In this document: positions 54,354 to 63,542 of the stretch, piece after piece | Layout of the letters: each line of letters starts with the position of its first letter | Position numbering within the stretch: position 1 is the stretch's first letter | Source: HGM04593 sp045654885 | GTDB lineage: Bacteria > Bacteroidota > Bacteroidia > Bacteroidales > Bacteroidaceae | Assembly: GCA_045654885.1 (NCBI GenBank) | Contig: JAZOOF010000011.1 | Location: 15,038 to 79,037 of the forward strand | Length of the DNA: 64,000 nucleotides | Reading direction: 5' to 3' | The notes under the pieces: model-generated | Seen by the model: only the letters and a program-made list of their open reading frames with translations | Told to the model about the DNA's origin: nothing | The model's database searches: none | Program-made: the position numbers and the translations under genes

Positions 54354-55444
54354 TCCAATTTATCTTTGAATTTCTTTAATGACACAGCAAGGATTACAGC
54401 TGTCATACCGAGCAGAATCACGCAATTCTTCCACACCGCCATAATAGGCAGACCTTGAATCATCATCTTACGCACTGCGTCGATATACCAACGTGCAGGT
54501 ACAATGTTAGACACCACCTGGAAGAAGATGGGCAGGTTTTCAATAGGAAACAGCATGCCCGAAAGCATCAATATGGGCATCATCATCACCATTGCCGAGA
54601 TTAGCAATGCCGCGACCTGTGTAGTGGCGATGGTAGAAACCAGAAGCCCGAGCGAGAGAGAGAGCACCAGGTAAAGCAGCGAGAGAGAGAAGATTCCACA
54701 TATACCTCCTGTCATTGGCACACCGAGAAGATATCGCGCCAAAAGCAGGATTGTTACAAGGACAATACACGAAATGGCAAAGTAAGGTATCATCTTCGCA
54801 AAAATAATCTTTACCGGGCGCACCGGTGAAACAAGCAACACCTCCATTGTACCCACCTCCTTCTCGCGGACAATAGATACAGAGGTCATCATAGCACACA
54901 CCAGAATAAAGATCAGTCCCATGATGCCCGGCACAAAGTTGTATGCAGACTTCATCTGTGGATTGAATAACATACGGGTTTCGAACATGGCCTGCTGCGA
55001 TGCCGTGCCAAGCAATACACTCTGCATGTATGCCGATGCCGAACCGGCAGTATTTACATTGGAGGCATCGAGAATAAGTTGAATAATGGGTTTTGTCTCT
55101 ATGCCTGCTGCGGCTTGGGCTGCACGACGGTCATAGCCTTTAGCAAAGACAACCACGGCATTAGCCTTGCCCGAGCGCAGGCAGTGGTCTATCTCATTTT
55201 GTGATATATAACCCTTAAAGGTAAAATATCCGTTTTGCGCGAGACGCTCAACGGCATCATGCACACCGTCGGTGCGTTCCGGAGCCACAACCGCTACATT
55301 TACATTATTGACCTCTGTAGATATCGCAAATCCAAAGAGTATCATGAGTATAATGGGAATAAGCATCACGACAAGCATTGTACGTGTATCACGGAGTATA
55401 TGCAACGACTCCTTTTTTACGAATGAAGCAAAATTCCGTTCCAT
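54350..55444 (-). CDS. ABC-2 type permease, first subunit
   Basis: 364 aa, the same plan as its neighbour: first helix TMLVVMLIPIILMILFGF, a periplasmic domain and five helices. The shared NNVNVAVV segment shows common ancestry of the two permeases. It begins 3 bases after the ATPase gene. Confidence 0.9.
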   Translation of the reverse strand: MERNFASFVKKESLHILRDTRTMLVVMLIPIILMILFGFAISTEVNNVNVAVVAPERTDGVHDAVERLAQNGYFTFKGYISQNEIDHCLRSGKANAVVVFAKGYDRRAAQAAAGIETKPIIQLILDASNVNTAGSASAYMQSVLLGTASQQAMFETRMLFNPQMKSAYNFVPGIMGLIFILVCAMMTSVSIVREKEVGTMEVLLVSPVRPVKIIFAKMIPYFAISCIVLVTILLLARYLLGVPMTGGICGIFSLSLLYLVLSLSLGLLVSTIATTQVAALLISAMVMMMPILMLSGMLFPIENLPIFFQVVSNIVPARWYIDAVRKMMIQGLPIMAVWKNCVILLGMTAVILAVSLKKFKDKLE

Positions 55445-55447
55445 AGT

Positions 55448-56188
55448 CTACTCTCCTCTCTGTGCACCACGAGCCAATGTGCGGAACACCTCGTCCATAG
55501 ACTCTGCGGCAAATTGTTGTTTCAGTCGTGCAGGAGTATCAAGTGCACACACCTTGCCATCGACCATTATCGATGCGCGTGTGCAGTACTCGGCCTCGTC
55601 CATATAATGAGTGGTAACAAATATGGTAGTGCCATTCTCGGCAGCCTCATATATCATCTCCCAAAACTGGCGACGTGTTACGGGGTCAACACCACCCGTA
55701 GGTTCATCCAGAAACACCACATCGGGACGGTGAATTGTCGCAATGACAAACGACAGTTTCTGTTTCCAGCCAAGCGGCAGTGAGCCAACAAGAGTATTAC
55801 GCTCCGAAGAAAAATTCAAGCGCTCAAGCAACTCCGTTGCGCGCTCATTGGTCTGCTTTGCCGTGAGCCCGTATATTCCTGCAAATAGACGCATATTCTC
55901 CCACACGGTAAGGTCGTTGTAGAGCGAGAAACGCTGACTCATATAACCGATATGACGTTTAATCAGTTCCCCTTCGGTACGCACATCAAAGCCTGCCACC
56001 GTGCCGCTACCCGATGTAGGGTAACTCAAACCACAGAGCATACGCATAGCAGTCGTCTTGCCGGCACCGTTTGCTCCAAGAAAGCCGAATATCTCGCCGC
56101 GGCGCACATCGAACGAAATGTGGTCAACAGCTGTGAAATCACCGAAACGTTTGGTAAGGTCACGCACCGAAATTACTATATCGTTCAT
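55448..56188 (-). CDS. ABC exporter ATPase 2
   Basis: 246 aa, Walker A GANGAGKTT and Walker B VVFLDEPTGGVDP. The signature is degenerate (LPLGWKQKLS instead of LSGGQ), as in the second ATPase half of YhiH/RbbA-like proteins. It pairs with ATPase 1, giving the asymmetric two-ATPase, two-permease exporter. It overlaps ATPase 1 by 4 bases. Confidence 0.93.
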   Translation of the reverse strand: MNDIVISVRDLTKRFGDFTAVDHISFDVRRGEIFGFLGANGAGKTTAMRMLCGLSYPTSGSGTVAGFDVRTEGELIKRHIGYMSQRFSLYNDLTVWENMRLFAGIYGLTAKQTNERATELLERLNFSSERNTLVGSLPLGWKQKLSFVIATIHRPDVVFLDEPTGGVDPVTRRQFWEMIYEAAENGTTIFVTTHYMDEAEYCTRASIMVDGKVCALDTPARLKQQFAAESMDEVFRTLARGAQRGE

Positions 56189-57084
56189 CGTTTCATCAGT
56201 TTAATAAACATATCTTCAATTGTTGGTTTTACCGTAGAAATCTCTATACCTTCAATATCGGCAAGCGCATTCCTGAATTTCTTTTCATCAAAACCATCAC
56301 CCACAACCAAGTGGTGCTTCTCGCCAAAGGGATAGCAATCAACAACGCCATTCACTTCACGTGCCCGCTCCAGCAAGGCAAACATATTTCTGGCACTGAT
56401 GCCGTAGAGAGGTCTGTCAAATCCCTGCACAATCCCTTCGGGGGTGTCAATTTCCAATATACGCCCCTCACAGCAAAGGGCAATACGGTCGCAACGGCTC
56501 GCCTCGTCCATATATGGTGTTGAAACAAGAATGGTTATCCCATGCTCTTTCAATCCCGCAAGCATATCCCAGAACTCGCTACGCGACACCGCATCGACAC
56601 CCGTAGTAGGTTCATCCAGAAACAGGACACCAGGGTTATGAATCAATGCACACGACAGCGCAAGTTTCTGTTTCATTCCGCCCGAAAGTTTGCCTGCACG
56701 GCGCTTGCGGAACGGTTCTATCTGCTTATAGATAGGTGCAATCAGTTCATACGACTCCTCCATTGTAACACCAAACATGGCCGCAAAGAATTGCAGATTC
56801 TCTTCGACCGACAAATCGGGATACAGAGAGAAACGGCCGGGCATATAACCTACACGGGAACGGATAGCAAGATATTCATCCCCTATATCGTATCCATCAA
56901 CCGTGGCACTGCCGGAATCGGGATTAATCAGCGTTGTAAGCAGTCTGAAGAGCGTGGTCTTGCCTGCACCATCCGGACCGATAAGACCAAACAGTTCACC
57001 CCGCTCAACAGAGAACGAAACACCGTCGAGCGCCTTTACATTTCCGTAACTCTTCGATAGATTTTGTACTTCAATGACTGCCAT
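56185..57084 (-). CDS. ABC exporter ATPase 1
   Basis: 299 aa from MAVIEVQNLSKSYG; an ATG 30 bases upstream would overlap the adaptor gene. Walker A GPDGAGKTT, signature LSGGMKQKLAL, Walker B VLFLDEPTTGVDA. A ~75-residue C-terminal extension follows the nucleotide-binding domain. GPDGAGKT is typical of the first ATPase half of the YhiH/RbbA family. It starts 1 base after the adaptor stop. Confidence 0.93.
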   Translation of the reverse strand: MAVIEVQNLSKSYGNVKALDGVSFSVERGELFGLIGPDGAGKTTLFRLLTTLINPDSGSATVDGYDIGDEYLAIRSRVGYMPGRFSLYPDLSVEENLQFFAAMFGVTMEESYELIAPIYKQIEPFRKRRAGKLSGGMKQKLALSCALIHNPGVLFLDEPTTGVDAVSRSEFWDMLAGLKEHGITILVSTPYMDEASRCDRIALCCEGRILEIDTPEGIVQGFDRPLYGISARNMFALLERAREVNGVVDCYPFGEKHHLVVGDGFDEKKFRNALADIEGIEISTVKPTIEDMFIKLMKR

Positions 57085-57085
57085 A

Positions 57086-57970
57086 CTACAAAATAACTTC
57101 TCCCGCAAGGCCAATTTTCAACCGTCCATCATTTTCAACGGCAATCTTTACTGCATATACCAAGTTGGCACGGGAATCCTTTGTTTGAATACTCTTTGGA
57201 GTAAACTCACTCTCCGATGATATCCATTCTATGCGACCCGCATAATTGTAACGCTCATCGCCACCGAAATCGGCAACAACACTCACCTCGTCACCCAGAT
57301 TAACCTTTGCAAGCTGTTCAGAGGTAAAGTATGCACGTAGGTATATTTTGTCAAGGTCCGCAACCTTCATAAGAGGTTTACCGACAGTTGCCAGCTCACC
57401 GGCCTGAGCATATTTCACAAGTACAGTTCCACTGACAGGCGAGACAATACGGCATTTTGAAATCCGGTCGTCGAGAGCGGCAATCTGCGCCTCTAAAGCC
57501 AGCAAATTATTGTTGATAGTTGTGGTATTTTTATCAAGTGTCGAAAGTGTTGCATCCAGTTGAGTCTCCAGGATTTTTACCTGCGCCTCTATATCATCGT
57601 ACTGTTTTTGTGTTGCTGCACCATCTTTGAGCATATTCTCCACACGGCGAAGTTCACTCTTATGTTTTGCAATCTGCTCACGTAACGATGCCACCTGTTT
57701 CTTTACATCGGGGCGCGAGCCAAGCAAGGCAGAATGCTGCGCCAAAAGTTGCTTACGTTGCAGGTGCAGCTGCACACTGTCAATTGTACCAACCGGTTTA
57801 TCAGCTTCCACAATCGACCCTTCAACAACATCAAAGTCGAGAATTTTTCCGTTAGCCTCTGACGATATTACAACCTCGGTAGCCTCAAATGTGCCTTGTG
57901 CATCAAATTCGGATTCTTTGCCACACGACACAGCAACCAGCATTGCTGCGATATATACAATTCGTTTCAT
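57086..57970 (-). CDS. HlyD-family lipoprotein adaptor
   Basis: 294 aa. The lipoprotein signal MKRIVYIAAMLVAVSCG has its lipobox cysteine at residue 16. It is followed by a lipoyl half, a coiled-coil hairpin (about 65-160), the second half (CRIVSPVSGTVLVKYAQAGE) and a beta-barrel. It links the ABC-2 exporter to its TolC-like channel. It starts 3 bases after the channel gene. Confidence 0.92.
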   Translation of the reverse strand: MKRIVYIAAMLVAVSCGKESEFDAQGTFEATEVVISSEANGKILDFDVVEGSIVEADKPVGTIDSVQLHLQRKQLLAQHSALLGSRPDVKKQVASLREQIAKHKSELRRVENMLKDGAATQKQYDDIEAQVKILETQLDATLSTLDKNTTTINNNLLALEAQIAALDDRISKCRIVSPVSGTVLVKYAQAGELATVGKPLMKVADLDKIYLRAYFTSEQLAKVNLGDEVSVVADFGGDERYNYAGRIEWISSESEFTPKSIQTKDSRANLVYAVKIAVENDGRLKIGLAGEVIL

Positions 57971-57973
57971 ACC

Positions 57974-59251
57974 TTATTGATTTAATGTTGTCTTTAATCT
58001 GTAAATTGCTTGTAAAAGTTCAATTTCGTGAGTACTGCGGGCGAGTGCAGCATTCGTTTCATCAGTAATCTTGCGCAACAGGTCCGTGGCATCTATCACC
58101 CCGTTCTCAAGTTGCGATTCAGCAGCCATACGCACCCTTCGACGCAGCTCAACAATGCGCTCATCATCCTCGACAGCCTTTCGTAGACGCGCTATCTCGC
58201 CATCGTCCTGAGTTGTCTGCATCCGGGTGTTGAAGAGAAAAACATCACGCTGAACGGCAATCTGCTGCTCTGCAGTTTTGAGTTTTTCAAGATTATTCTT
58301 CATGGTATAGAATGCACCTATGTTCCACGACATACGCACACCTATAATAGCATTAAGTGACCAATCGGTCGAAACCATACTCTTGAACATATCCATGCCG
58401 GGATAACCATAATACCCTTGCGCAAATGCCGAAAATCGCGGCATAACCGAACTGTTTATCGCCTTGCGCTGTGCTGCAAGCCTGTTCTCCTGTGCATCAA
58501 ACAATTCCAACTCCGGACGTGCCGATGTACTCGACAGCAACTCACGCATAGCCGGTCGCTCCAACTTTTCAGTTATAAGTTTCTGTCCAATAAAGAGCTC
58601 CAACATGCGCCGGAAACTTGCACGTGACGACTCCACCTGCCCCATCGTCTGCCGGGCAGAAAGCAGTTCCGCCTCCACTGCATCTACATCGGCCTGACGG
58701 GCTACGCCATTCTCATAACAGGACTGCATCCGCTTCAAATTGCTCTCCAAGACCGTAATTAAACCCTCAGTCTGCGCCATACGTTCATCAAGTAACAAAA
58801 TACCGAAATAGAGGTTATCCACTCTTGATTGCAAGTCATAGAGTGACACATCTACACGACTGCGCTGTTCTGCAGCCTCCGCTTCTGCAATGGCCACGTT
58901 CGCCTTTGAGAGCCCACCATCCCAAATATTCTGGGATACATCAATCATAATTTTGTACTGATCGCGACGGATACCGTCCATCTTAATACCGTTTGCTTCC
59001 AATATAGCATTAAACGCATCTGGATAAGTGGGAGTTGCCGACTGATAGGTTGCCTGGCCCGACAACACTACTTGCGGAATCCAGGCACGTGCCGCATTGG
59101 AGATATTATACTGTTCAGTCTGCGATATCAAATCGTACTGTCTGATTTCAGGATAGTGCTCACGAGCAAGTCGTCTGCATTCATCCAGCGACTGTGCACT
59201 TGCTGAGAGAGCAACTATCAAAGCAATAAACGCAATTTGTAATCGATTCAT
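57974..59251 (-). CDS. TolC-family outer membrane channel of the ABC-2 exporter
   Basis: 425 aa with a signal peptide (MNRLQIAFIALIVALSASAQ) and OEP-type helical repeats. It starts 4 bases after the TetR gene, so regulator and exporter are one transcript. Different in sequence from the TolC-like protein at 39124. Confidence 0.92.
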   Translation of the reverse strand: MNRLQIAFIALIVALSASAQSLDECRRLAREHYPEIRQYDLISQTEQYNISNAARAWIPQVVLSGQATYQSATPTYPDAFNAILEANGIKMDGIRRDQYKIMIDVSQNIWDGGLSKANVAIAEAEAAEQRSRVDVSLYDLQSRVDNLYFGILLLDERMAQTEGLITVLESNLKRMQSCYENGVARQADVDAVEAELLSARQTMGQVESSRASFRRMLELFIGQKLITEKLERPAMRELLSSTSARPELELFDAQENRLAAQRKAINSSVMPRFSAFAQGYYGYPGMDMFKSMVSTDWSLNAIIGVRMSWNIGAFYTMKNNLEKLKTAEQQIAVQRDVFLFNTRMQTTQDDGEIARLRKAVEDDERIVELRRRVRMAAESQLENGVIDATDLLRKITDETNAALARSTHEIELLQAIYRLKTTLNQ

Positions 59252-59255
59252 CTAT

Positions 59256-59900
59256 CTATTGTTTTTTGATTCTTCGCAATATAGTTTCTATGTTCTCAGC
59301 CTTGCGCTGTGATAGGAAACGGGCTCTGTCAGACATAAGTTCACCCATCAGTGGTTCCATAAACGGATAAGCGACAAAAGTAAATACATTCATCGACATA
59401 ATACTGATAAACAACATCTTGACATCAACTTTCTCCATCTCATCCCGCTCGGCTGCAAGGTCTATTTCAAGCTGCAAATCACGATACATCGTCTCAATGA
59501 CTACTCCGGCACGCTTATAAAAAACCTCATAGCGCTCGGGGCGTGCAACAATCTCATTGATTATGAATCGCGGTAACAGCGGATTCTCTGCCACAAAATC
59601 GAAATGGGTTGCCACTCCCCCTATTATTCGCTCAACTATCGGGAGTTTAGGGTCGCCCATTATGGCAAACATCGAACGCGACATCGTAGCAAACTTTTCA
59701 TCCACAATGCGCTCAAAAAGCTGTTCCTTTGTACGAAAATAGTAGTGCAGCATTGCGTGCGTTACACCGGCAACCTTTGCAATAGCAGTCGTACGTGCCC
59801 CATCGTAGCCCTTCGTCAAAAACTCTTGCTCGGCTGCTGCTAGTATCTGTTGCTCCTTGGTTTTAACCTCTTGATTATCCGCCCTTTCCTTTACTAACAT
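59256..59900 (-). CDS. TetR-family regulator, likely autoregulated
   Basis: 214 aa with an N-terminal TetR HTH (TTAIAKVAGVTHAMLHYYFR) and a ligand-binding helical C-terminal domain. It is the first gene of the seven-gene exporter operon. The palindrome TAACAATTTTGTTA lies at the predicted transcription start, so it should repress itself and the exporter until an inducing compound binds. The inducer is unknown. Confidence 0.92.
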   Translation of the reverse strand: MLVKERADNQEVKTKEQQILAAAEQEFLTKGYDGARTTAIAKVAGVTHAMLHYYFRTKEQLFERIVDEKFATMSRSMFAIMGDPKLPIVERIIGGVATHFDFVAENPLLPRFIINEIVARPERYEVFYKRAGVVIETMYRDLQLEIDLAAERDEMEKVDVKMLFISIMSMNVFTFVAYPFMEPLMGELMSDRARFLSQRKAENIETILRRIKKQ

Positions 59901-59907
59901 ATTTGTT

Positions 59908-59932
59908 TAACAATTTTGTTAGCACAAAACTA
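59908..59932 (-). promoter_or_regulatory. TetR operator and promoter
   Basis: TAACAA (59908-59913) and TTGTTA (59916-59921) form a 14-bp palindrome. Upstream on the minus strand TAGTTTTG (59932-59925) is a -7 box, so the operator covers the transcription start, 8-21 bases before the ATG at 59900. Confidence 0.65.
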
Positions 59933-59960
59933 TAAATTTTTCATTTTGCACACAAATAAA

Positions 59961-60047
59961 ATGAAAAAAATCTTCAACTATGATGAATATACACTCTATG
60001 CAATCTCCAAGAAACGTACACTAATAATCAGCGAAGCAAGTATATAA
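59961..60047 (+). pseudogene. Remnant of a terminase 3' end in a 28-codon frame
   Basis: An ATG at 59961 opens 28 codons ending SKKRTLIISEASI, against SKKRTRIVSEASI at the end of the intact terminase. Most differences are synonymous or conservative (ACC/ACA, ATC/ATA, GTC/ATC, GCG/GCA, plus one Arg to Leu), so this is a diverged relative, not a recent copy. Sequence before TCC shows no similarity. It is read as the truncated tail of a second terminase gene. Confidence 0.6.
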
Positions 60048-60049
60048 TA
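60006..60049 (+). repeat. Terminase 3'-end repeat, copy 2
   Basis: Direct repeat of 53055-53098 (38 of 44 identical). The two copies flank the terminator and the whole ABC-2 exporter operon. Confidence 0.8.
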
Positions 60050-60094
60050 AGTGTAGCCTGCTTGCAATTGGAATGCAAGCAGGCTACACTTATT
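60046..60094. terminator. Strong bidirectional terminator
   Basis: Perfect 21-bp arms, 60046-60066 and 60074-60094 (core GTGTAGCCTGCTTGCA), with a 7-base loop. It overlaps the stop of the terminase remnant and lies 4 bases beyond the stop of the anti-sigma-like gene. Confidence 0.88.
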
Positions 60095-60098
60095 ACCA

Positions 60099-61376
60099 TT
60101 ATTTCTTGAACTTTTTTACATTTACCCCTGAAACAATTGCTGTTGCAACCGGGGAATCACTGAATTGCAGAACACTACTTTTCTGCTCTGGGTCGTGAAT
60201 TGTAATGCTCTTTACCCTACGCTTGAATTTTGGAAAGCGTAACGATATAAGAATATTCCTTCCCTTACAACCATTGACAACAAGCCGTTTGTCCATTGGA
60301 AAGCCTTTGCTATAACCAATGACATCATAGACATTGCCACTCCCATCATCGACAGCATAAGCACGACTGCTTAAACCTACGTACTGTGAATCAAAACAGA
60401 TGGAATATAAAAAGGTGACGATTGTCTCGCGATTTTTGTTGTATATACTGTACACACGCAATGGAGTTGCCGGATTCCATGGAACATCATCGGGAGCAAA
60501 TTCAATTGAATTCTCTGCAAGTTGCCATATTGCGTCAAAGGAGCCGGAACCGGCTTTTGAATCAATAAGTTTCTCAATATGTGGTGCATGGAGTCGCCCG
60601 GTTGCCATCTTCCCTACACTCTTGGCAATGTAGGCAAAATTGCTTGACGCATCATTGCCATGCATGTAACGCAGATACTCCATAATAGAATATAGATTCA
60701 GCAGATAGAGGGCTGCATTCTTTTCCGAATTCACTATAGCAGCAACACAACTTGGCACTACGGGTGCTTCAGAGAGAATATTCCCAATGAATCGCTCACT
60801 CTTGGCTGCTCCAGACTCAACTCTATTTTCCGTTATTTTGTGAACAGCTGTTTCATCAAGCCTACTATATAAACGCACCTCCTTTTCAACGGCTACCGGT
60901 TGAATTTCATCTACTGCAACTTGATTTTGAGCGACACTATTTACATAATCATTCTCTATAACGGATTCGTAAGCCCCGTTTTCATTGACACACGCGGTAG
61001 CAAGTAATTCTTTGTCGTCTTGTACTGTTTCATTTGAATATGGGAAAAAAAGAAATAACAGCAGCGCGGCTACAGCAACAGCAACAATAGAGCCCAAACT
61101 GTGCAGAACAACTCTGCGCGATGCCTTACGCTGTTGCATGGTTGCAGTTTCCTCGGCGGCAAAATTGTCAATCATAGCAGAAACAGCGTCCATTGCCTCG
61201 CTACACTCATACTCAACAGGATTTAACATCGCAAGCAAGCAATCCCTCTCCTGCAACATATCGGCGGGGAGATTATCCTGCATCAGACAGCGACGGAGCT
61301 CAATCTCCTCCTTGCGGCTTGTCATACCCAAGAAGTATTTGTCGATCAGAACTTTACAATCCATAACGCTATCCAT
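60099..61376 (-). CDS. Membrane anti-sigma-like protein
   Basis: 425 aa; a cytoplasmic N-terminal part of ~85 residues (DKYFLGMTSRKEEIELRRCL), one membrane helix (LGSIVAVAVAALLLFLFF) and a ~310-residue external domain. This is the layout of transmembrane anti-sigma factors. It overlaps the ECF sigma gene by 8 bases. The external part lacks a FecR domain and is unrecognised. It probably binds and holds the sigma factor until a signal is sensed outside. Confidence 0.65.
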   Translation of the reverse strand: MDSVMDCKVLIDKYFLGMTSRKEEIELRRCLMQDNLPADMLQERDCLLAMLNPVEYECSEAMDAVSAMIDNFAAEETATMQQRKASRRVVLHSLGSIVAVAVAALLLFLFFPYSNETVQDDKELLATACVNENGAYESVIENDYVNSVAQNQVAVDEIQPVAVEKEVRLYSRLDETAVHKITENRVESGAAKSERFIGNILSEAPVVPSCVAAIVNSEKNAALYLLNLYSIMEYLRYMHGNDASSNFAYIAKSVGKMATGRLHAPHIEKLIDSKAGSGSFDAIWQLAENSIEFAPDDVPWNPATPLRVYSIYNKNRETIVTFLYSICFDSQYVGLSSRAYAVDDGSGNVYDVIGYSKGFPMDKRLVVNGCKGRNILISLRFPKFKRRVKSITIHDPEQKSSVLQFSDSPVATAIVSGVNVKKFKK

Positions 61377-61857
61377 TAATCTTATTATAAAAATTCCTTA
61401 TCAGCTGCCTGGTGCGCGAAAGGATTGTATAGACATTCTCTACACTCAACCCGGTTACATTGGCTATTTCAACAGCCGAGGCACCTTGCATACGCATTCT
61501 CATTATACAACGAGGTTTTTCGGGCAAACAGTCAATGAAGCTTTCAATTCTCTCTTTTATATCTACGGCTTCAAAACATTCATGGCTGTCATAAGGGAGA
61601 TCACTCTCTTCTACAACACATTCCGGTTCAAGCGATTTGTTCCTCCACCTGTCACGGCACATATTCAGGAGCACAGTTCTACAATACCCTATATCATTAC
61701 ACACACCATCAAGTTCGCGGCGATTCTCCCACAATTTAAGATAAAATGACTGCATAATATCCTTAGCCTCGTCACAATTGCCGATATTGGCCATGACAAT
61801 AGCGAAAAGCTTAGGATAAAGAGATACAAAACGCTCCTTGAATTGTTCTGCAGTCAT
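61369..61857 (-). CDS. ECF-type RNA polymerase sigma factor
   Basis: 162 aa from MTAEQFKERFVSLYPKLF. Region 2 (GNCDEAKDIMQSFYLKLWEN) and region 4 (GASAVEIANVTGLSVENVYT) are clear. The start ATG shares a base with the stop of the LRR gene (TAATG), so translation is coupled. An upstream ATG 36 bases earlier is less likely. It probably directs transcription of its own operon or of surface genes. Confidence 0.9.
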   Translation of the reverse strand: MTAEQFKERFVSLYPKLFAIVMANIGNCDEAKDIMQSFYLKLWENRRELDGVCNDIGYCRTVLLNMCRDRWRNKSLEPECVVEESDLPYDSHECFEAVDIKERIESFIDCLPEKPRCIMRMRMQGASAVEIANVTGLSVENVYTILSRTRQLIRNFYNKING

Positions 61858-63542
61858 TATTGATGAGTTGTTATATGCTTGAACTCCTTCCAACCGAGAG
61901 CGTTACGATAAGCATCCAAAGAACCTTCGGGAACAATGAGCACAGCGCGTTCCTGTACCGGCAGATGCCATGGGCTATTGGAAACCAGATCAAAATTCTT
62001 GCCCAGGAAGGGCGGTATTTCATTGGCACAATATATAAATTCAATAGCCGGACAGTCATAGAAGGCCCCCTCTTCTATCTCCTCTATTGTTCCCGGCACC
62101 CACAGGGCAGTGAGATACTGCATTCCCCTGAAAGCACCCTTGGCAATTTTCTTTGGACGATATTCACCCAAAGCTTTATTGATTTGGCAATGACCGAGAC
62201 CACACCCTGCAACAACAGCAAGGGTACTCTTTTCTATTATCACATCACCGTTACAGTAATATGTTGGATTCTCATTTGGCAGTTCTATTCTCTCGAGCAA
62301 ATTGCAACCGTCAAAAACAAGTACGTACTCCGAACCGGCTCCAAACTCCTTCAATGTAGAGGGCAATTTTGCATGACGCAAACCACTACAAAGCGAAAAA
62401 GCAGAACTTGCAATTCTCTCACACCCCTCTTCCACTACAAGAGAATCAATAGCACGGCATGCGCAGAATGCATATTTGCCAATACTCTTTACACTCCGGG
62501 GAATAACAAGAGTTCCACGTAGTCCACAGCCAAAGAATGCTCCATTCTCAATCTCTACCACCGATGACGGAATATCTACACACCCCTTTTCAACGCCTTT
62601 AAATGCATTCCGTCCAATCACCTTAACACCTTCGGGAATTTTTGTTCTCGCACAAGCCTGCACCAAGCGGTCACATGCGCTCTCAATAATGGCATTGCAA
62701 CCACCACGGCTGTCATACACCTTATTACCCCGCTTTACCTTCATTGACTTCAACTCATTTACACCTGCAAAGGCAGAGGGTCCAATCTCAGTTACCGTAG
62801 CCGGGATAGTTATACTCTCGATTGAAGTACCACGGAAAGCACCATCGCCAATCTTCTCAAGTCCATCGTGCAGGGTAACACCCACAAGCCAATCACAAGT
62901 CTGGAAAGCGCAATAATCAATAACTTTGACACTGGCAGGAATATCCAACGCAAAAGGCCCGGTATTACATACTATCCAAAAGGCATTCATTGCAATAACC
63001 TCAACACCATGGGGAATCACAGTGGTCCTGCAACCATACAATAAGGTATTCGTAGCACTCTCAATGATGGCATTGCAACCGCCACGGCTGTCATATACGG
63101 GATTATCCTCATCAACAGAAAGATAAGTCAATGACTCAAGAGCACAAAAGGCACCACTTTCAATATGTTCCACACTTTTGGGAACAGTAATACTCTTCAT
63201 CTGCCTGCATCCCGAAAAGGCAGAGTTTTCAATAACCTTGACCGTATTGGGCATCACCACAGAAAGCAATTCGTCATTGCCACTGAAAGCAGCGGCACCA
63301 ATGGCACTTACGAAATAGCTGCTGCCACCGAATTCAACAGTTTCGGGCACAAAGACAACATCCTTGTAAAAATTAGACTTAATCGCACCCGACTCCTGCT
63401 TAAAATAGGTAACCTCGCAAAGCTTATATTCCTCTGATACTATATTGTAGCATATACCATCTACAATAAAATCATGCGCAAAGAGAAACTGCGAAAACAG
63501 CAACGCAAAAACCGAAAGCAAAAATCCTTTTTTCATACCCAT
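61857..63542 (-). CDS. Secreted BspA-like leucine-rich-repeat protein
   Basis: 561 aa. A signal peptide (MKKGFLLSVFALLFSQFLFA) precedes repeated LRR_5 units such as VIENSAFSGCRQMKSITVPK. Two blocks share DSRGGCNAIIES, which points to internal duplication. No C-terminal type IX sorting domain or lipobox was seen, so it may be periplasmic or secreted. First gene of the operon with the ECF sigma and anti-sigma-like genes, suggesting a role in sensing or adhesion. Confidence 0.88.
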   Translation of the reverse strand: MGMKKGFLLSVFALLFSQFLFAHDFIVDGICYNIVSEEYKLCEVTYFKQESGAIKSNFYKDVVFVPETVEFGGSSYFVSAIGAAAFSGNDELLSVVMPNTVKVIENSAFSGCRQMKSITVPKSVEHIESGAFCALESLTYLSVDEDNPVYDSRGGCNAIIESATNTLLYGCRTTVIPHGVEVIAMNAFWIVCNTGPFALDIPASVKVIDYCAFQTCDWLVGVTLHDGLEKIGDGAFRGTSIESITIPATVTEIGPSAFAGVNELKSMKVKRGNKVYDSRGGCNAIIESACDRLVQACARTKIPEGVKVIGRNAFKGVEKGCVDIPSSVVEIENGAFFGCGLRGTLVIPRSVKSIGKYAFCACRAIDSLVVEEGCERIASSAFSLCSGLRHAKLPSTLKEFGAGSEYVLVFDGCNLLERIELPNENPTYYCNGDVIIEKSTLAVVAGCGLGHCQINKALGEYRPKKIAKGAFRGMQYLTALWVPGTIEEIEEGAFYDCPAIEFIYCANEIPPFLGKNFDLVSNSPWHLPVQERAVLIVPEGSLDAYRNALGWKEFKHITTHQ

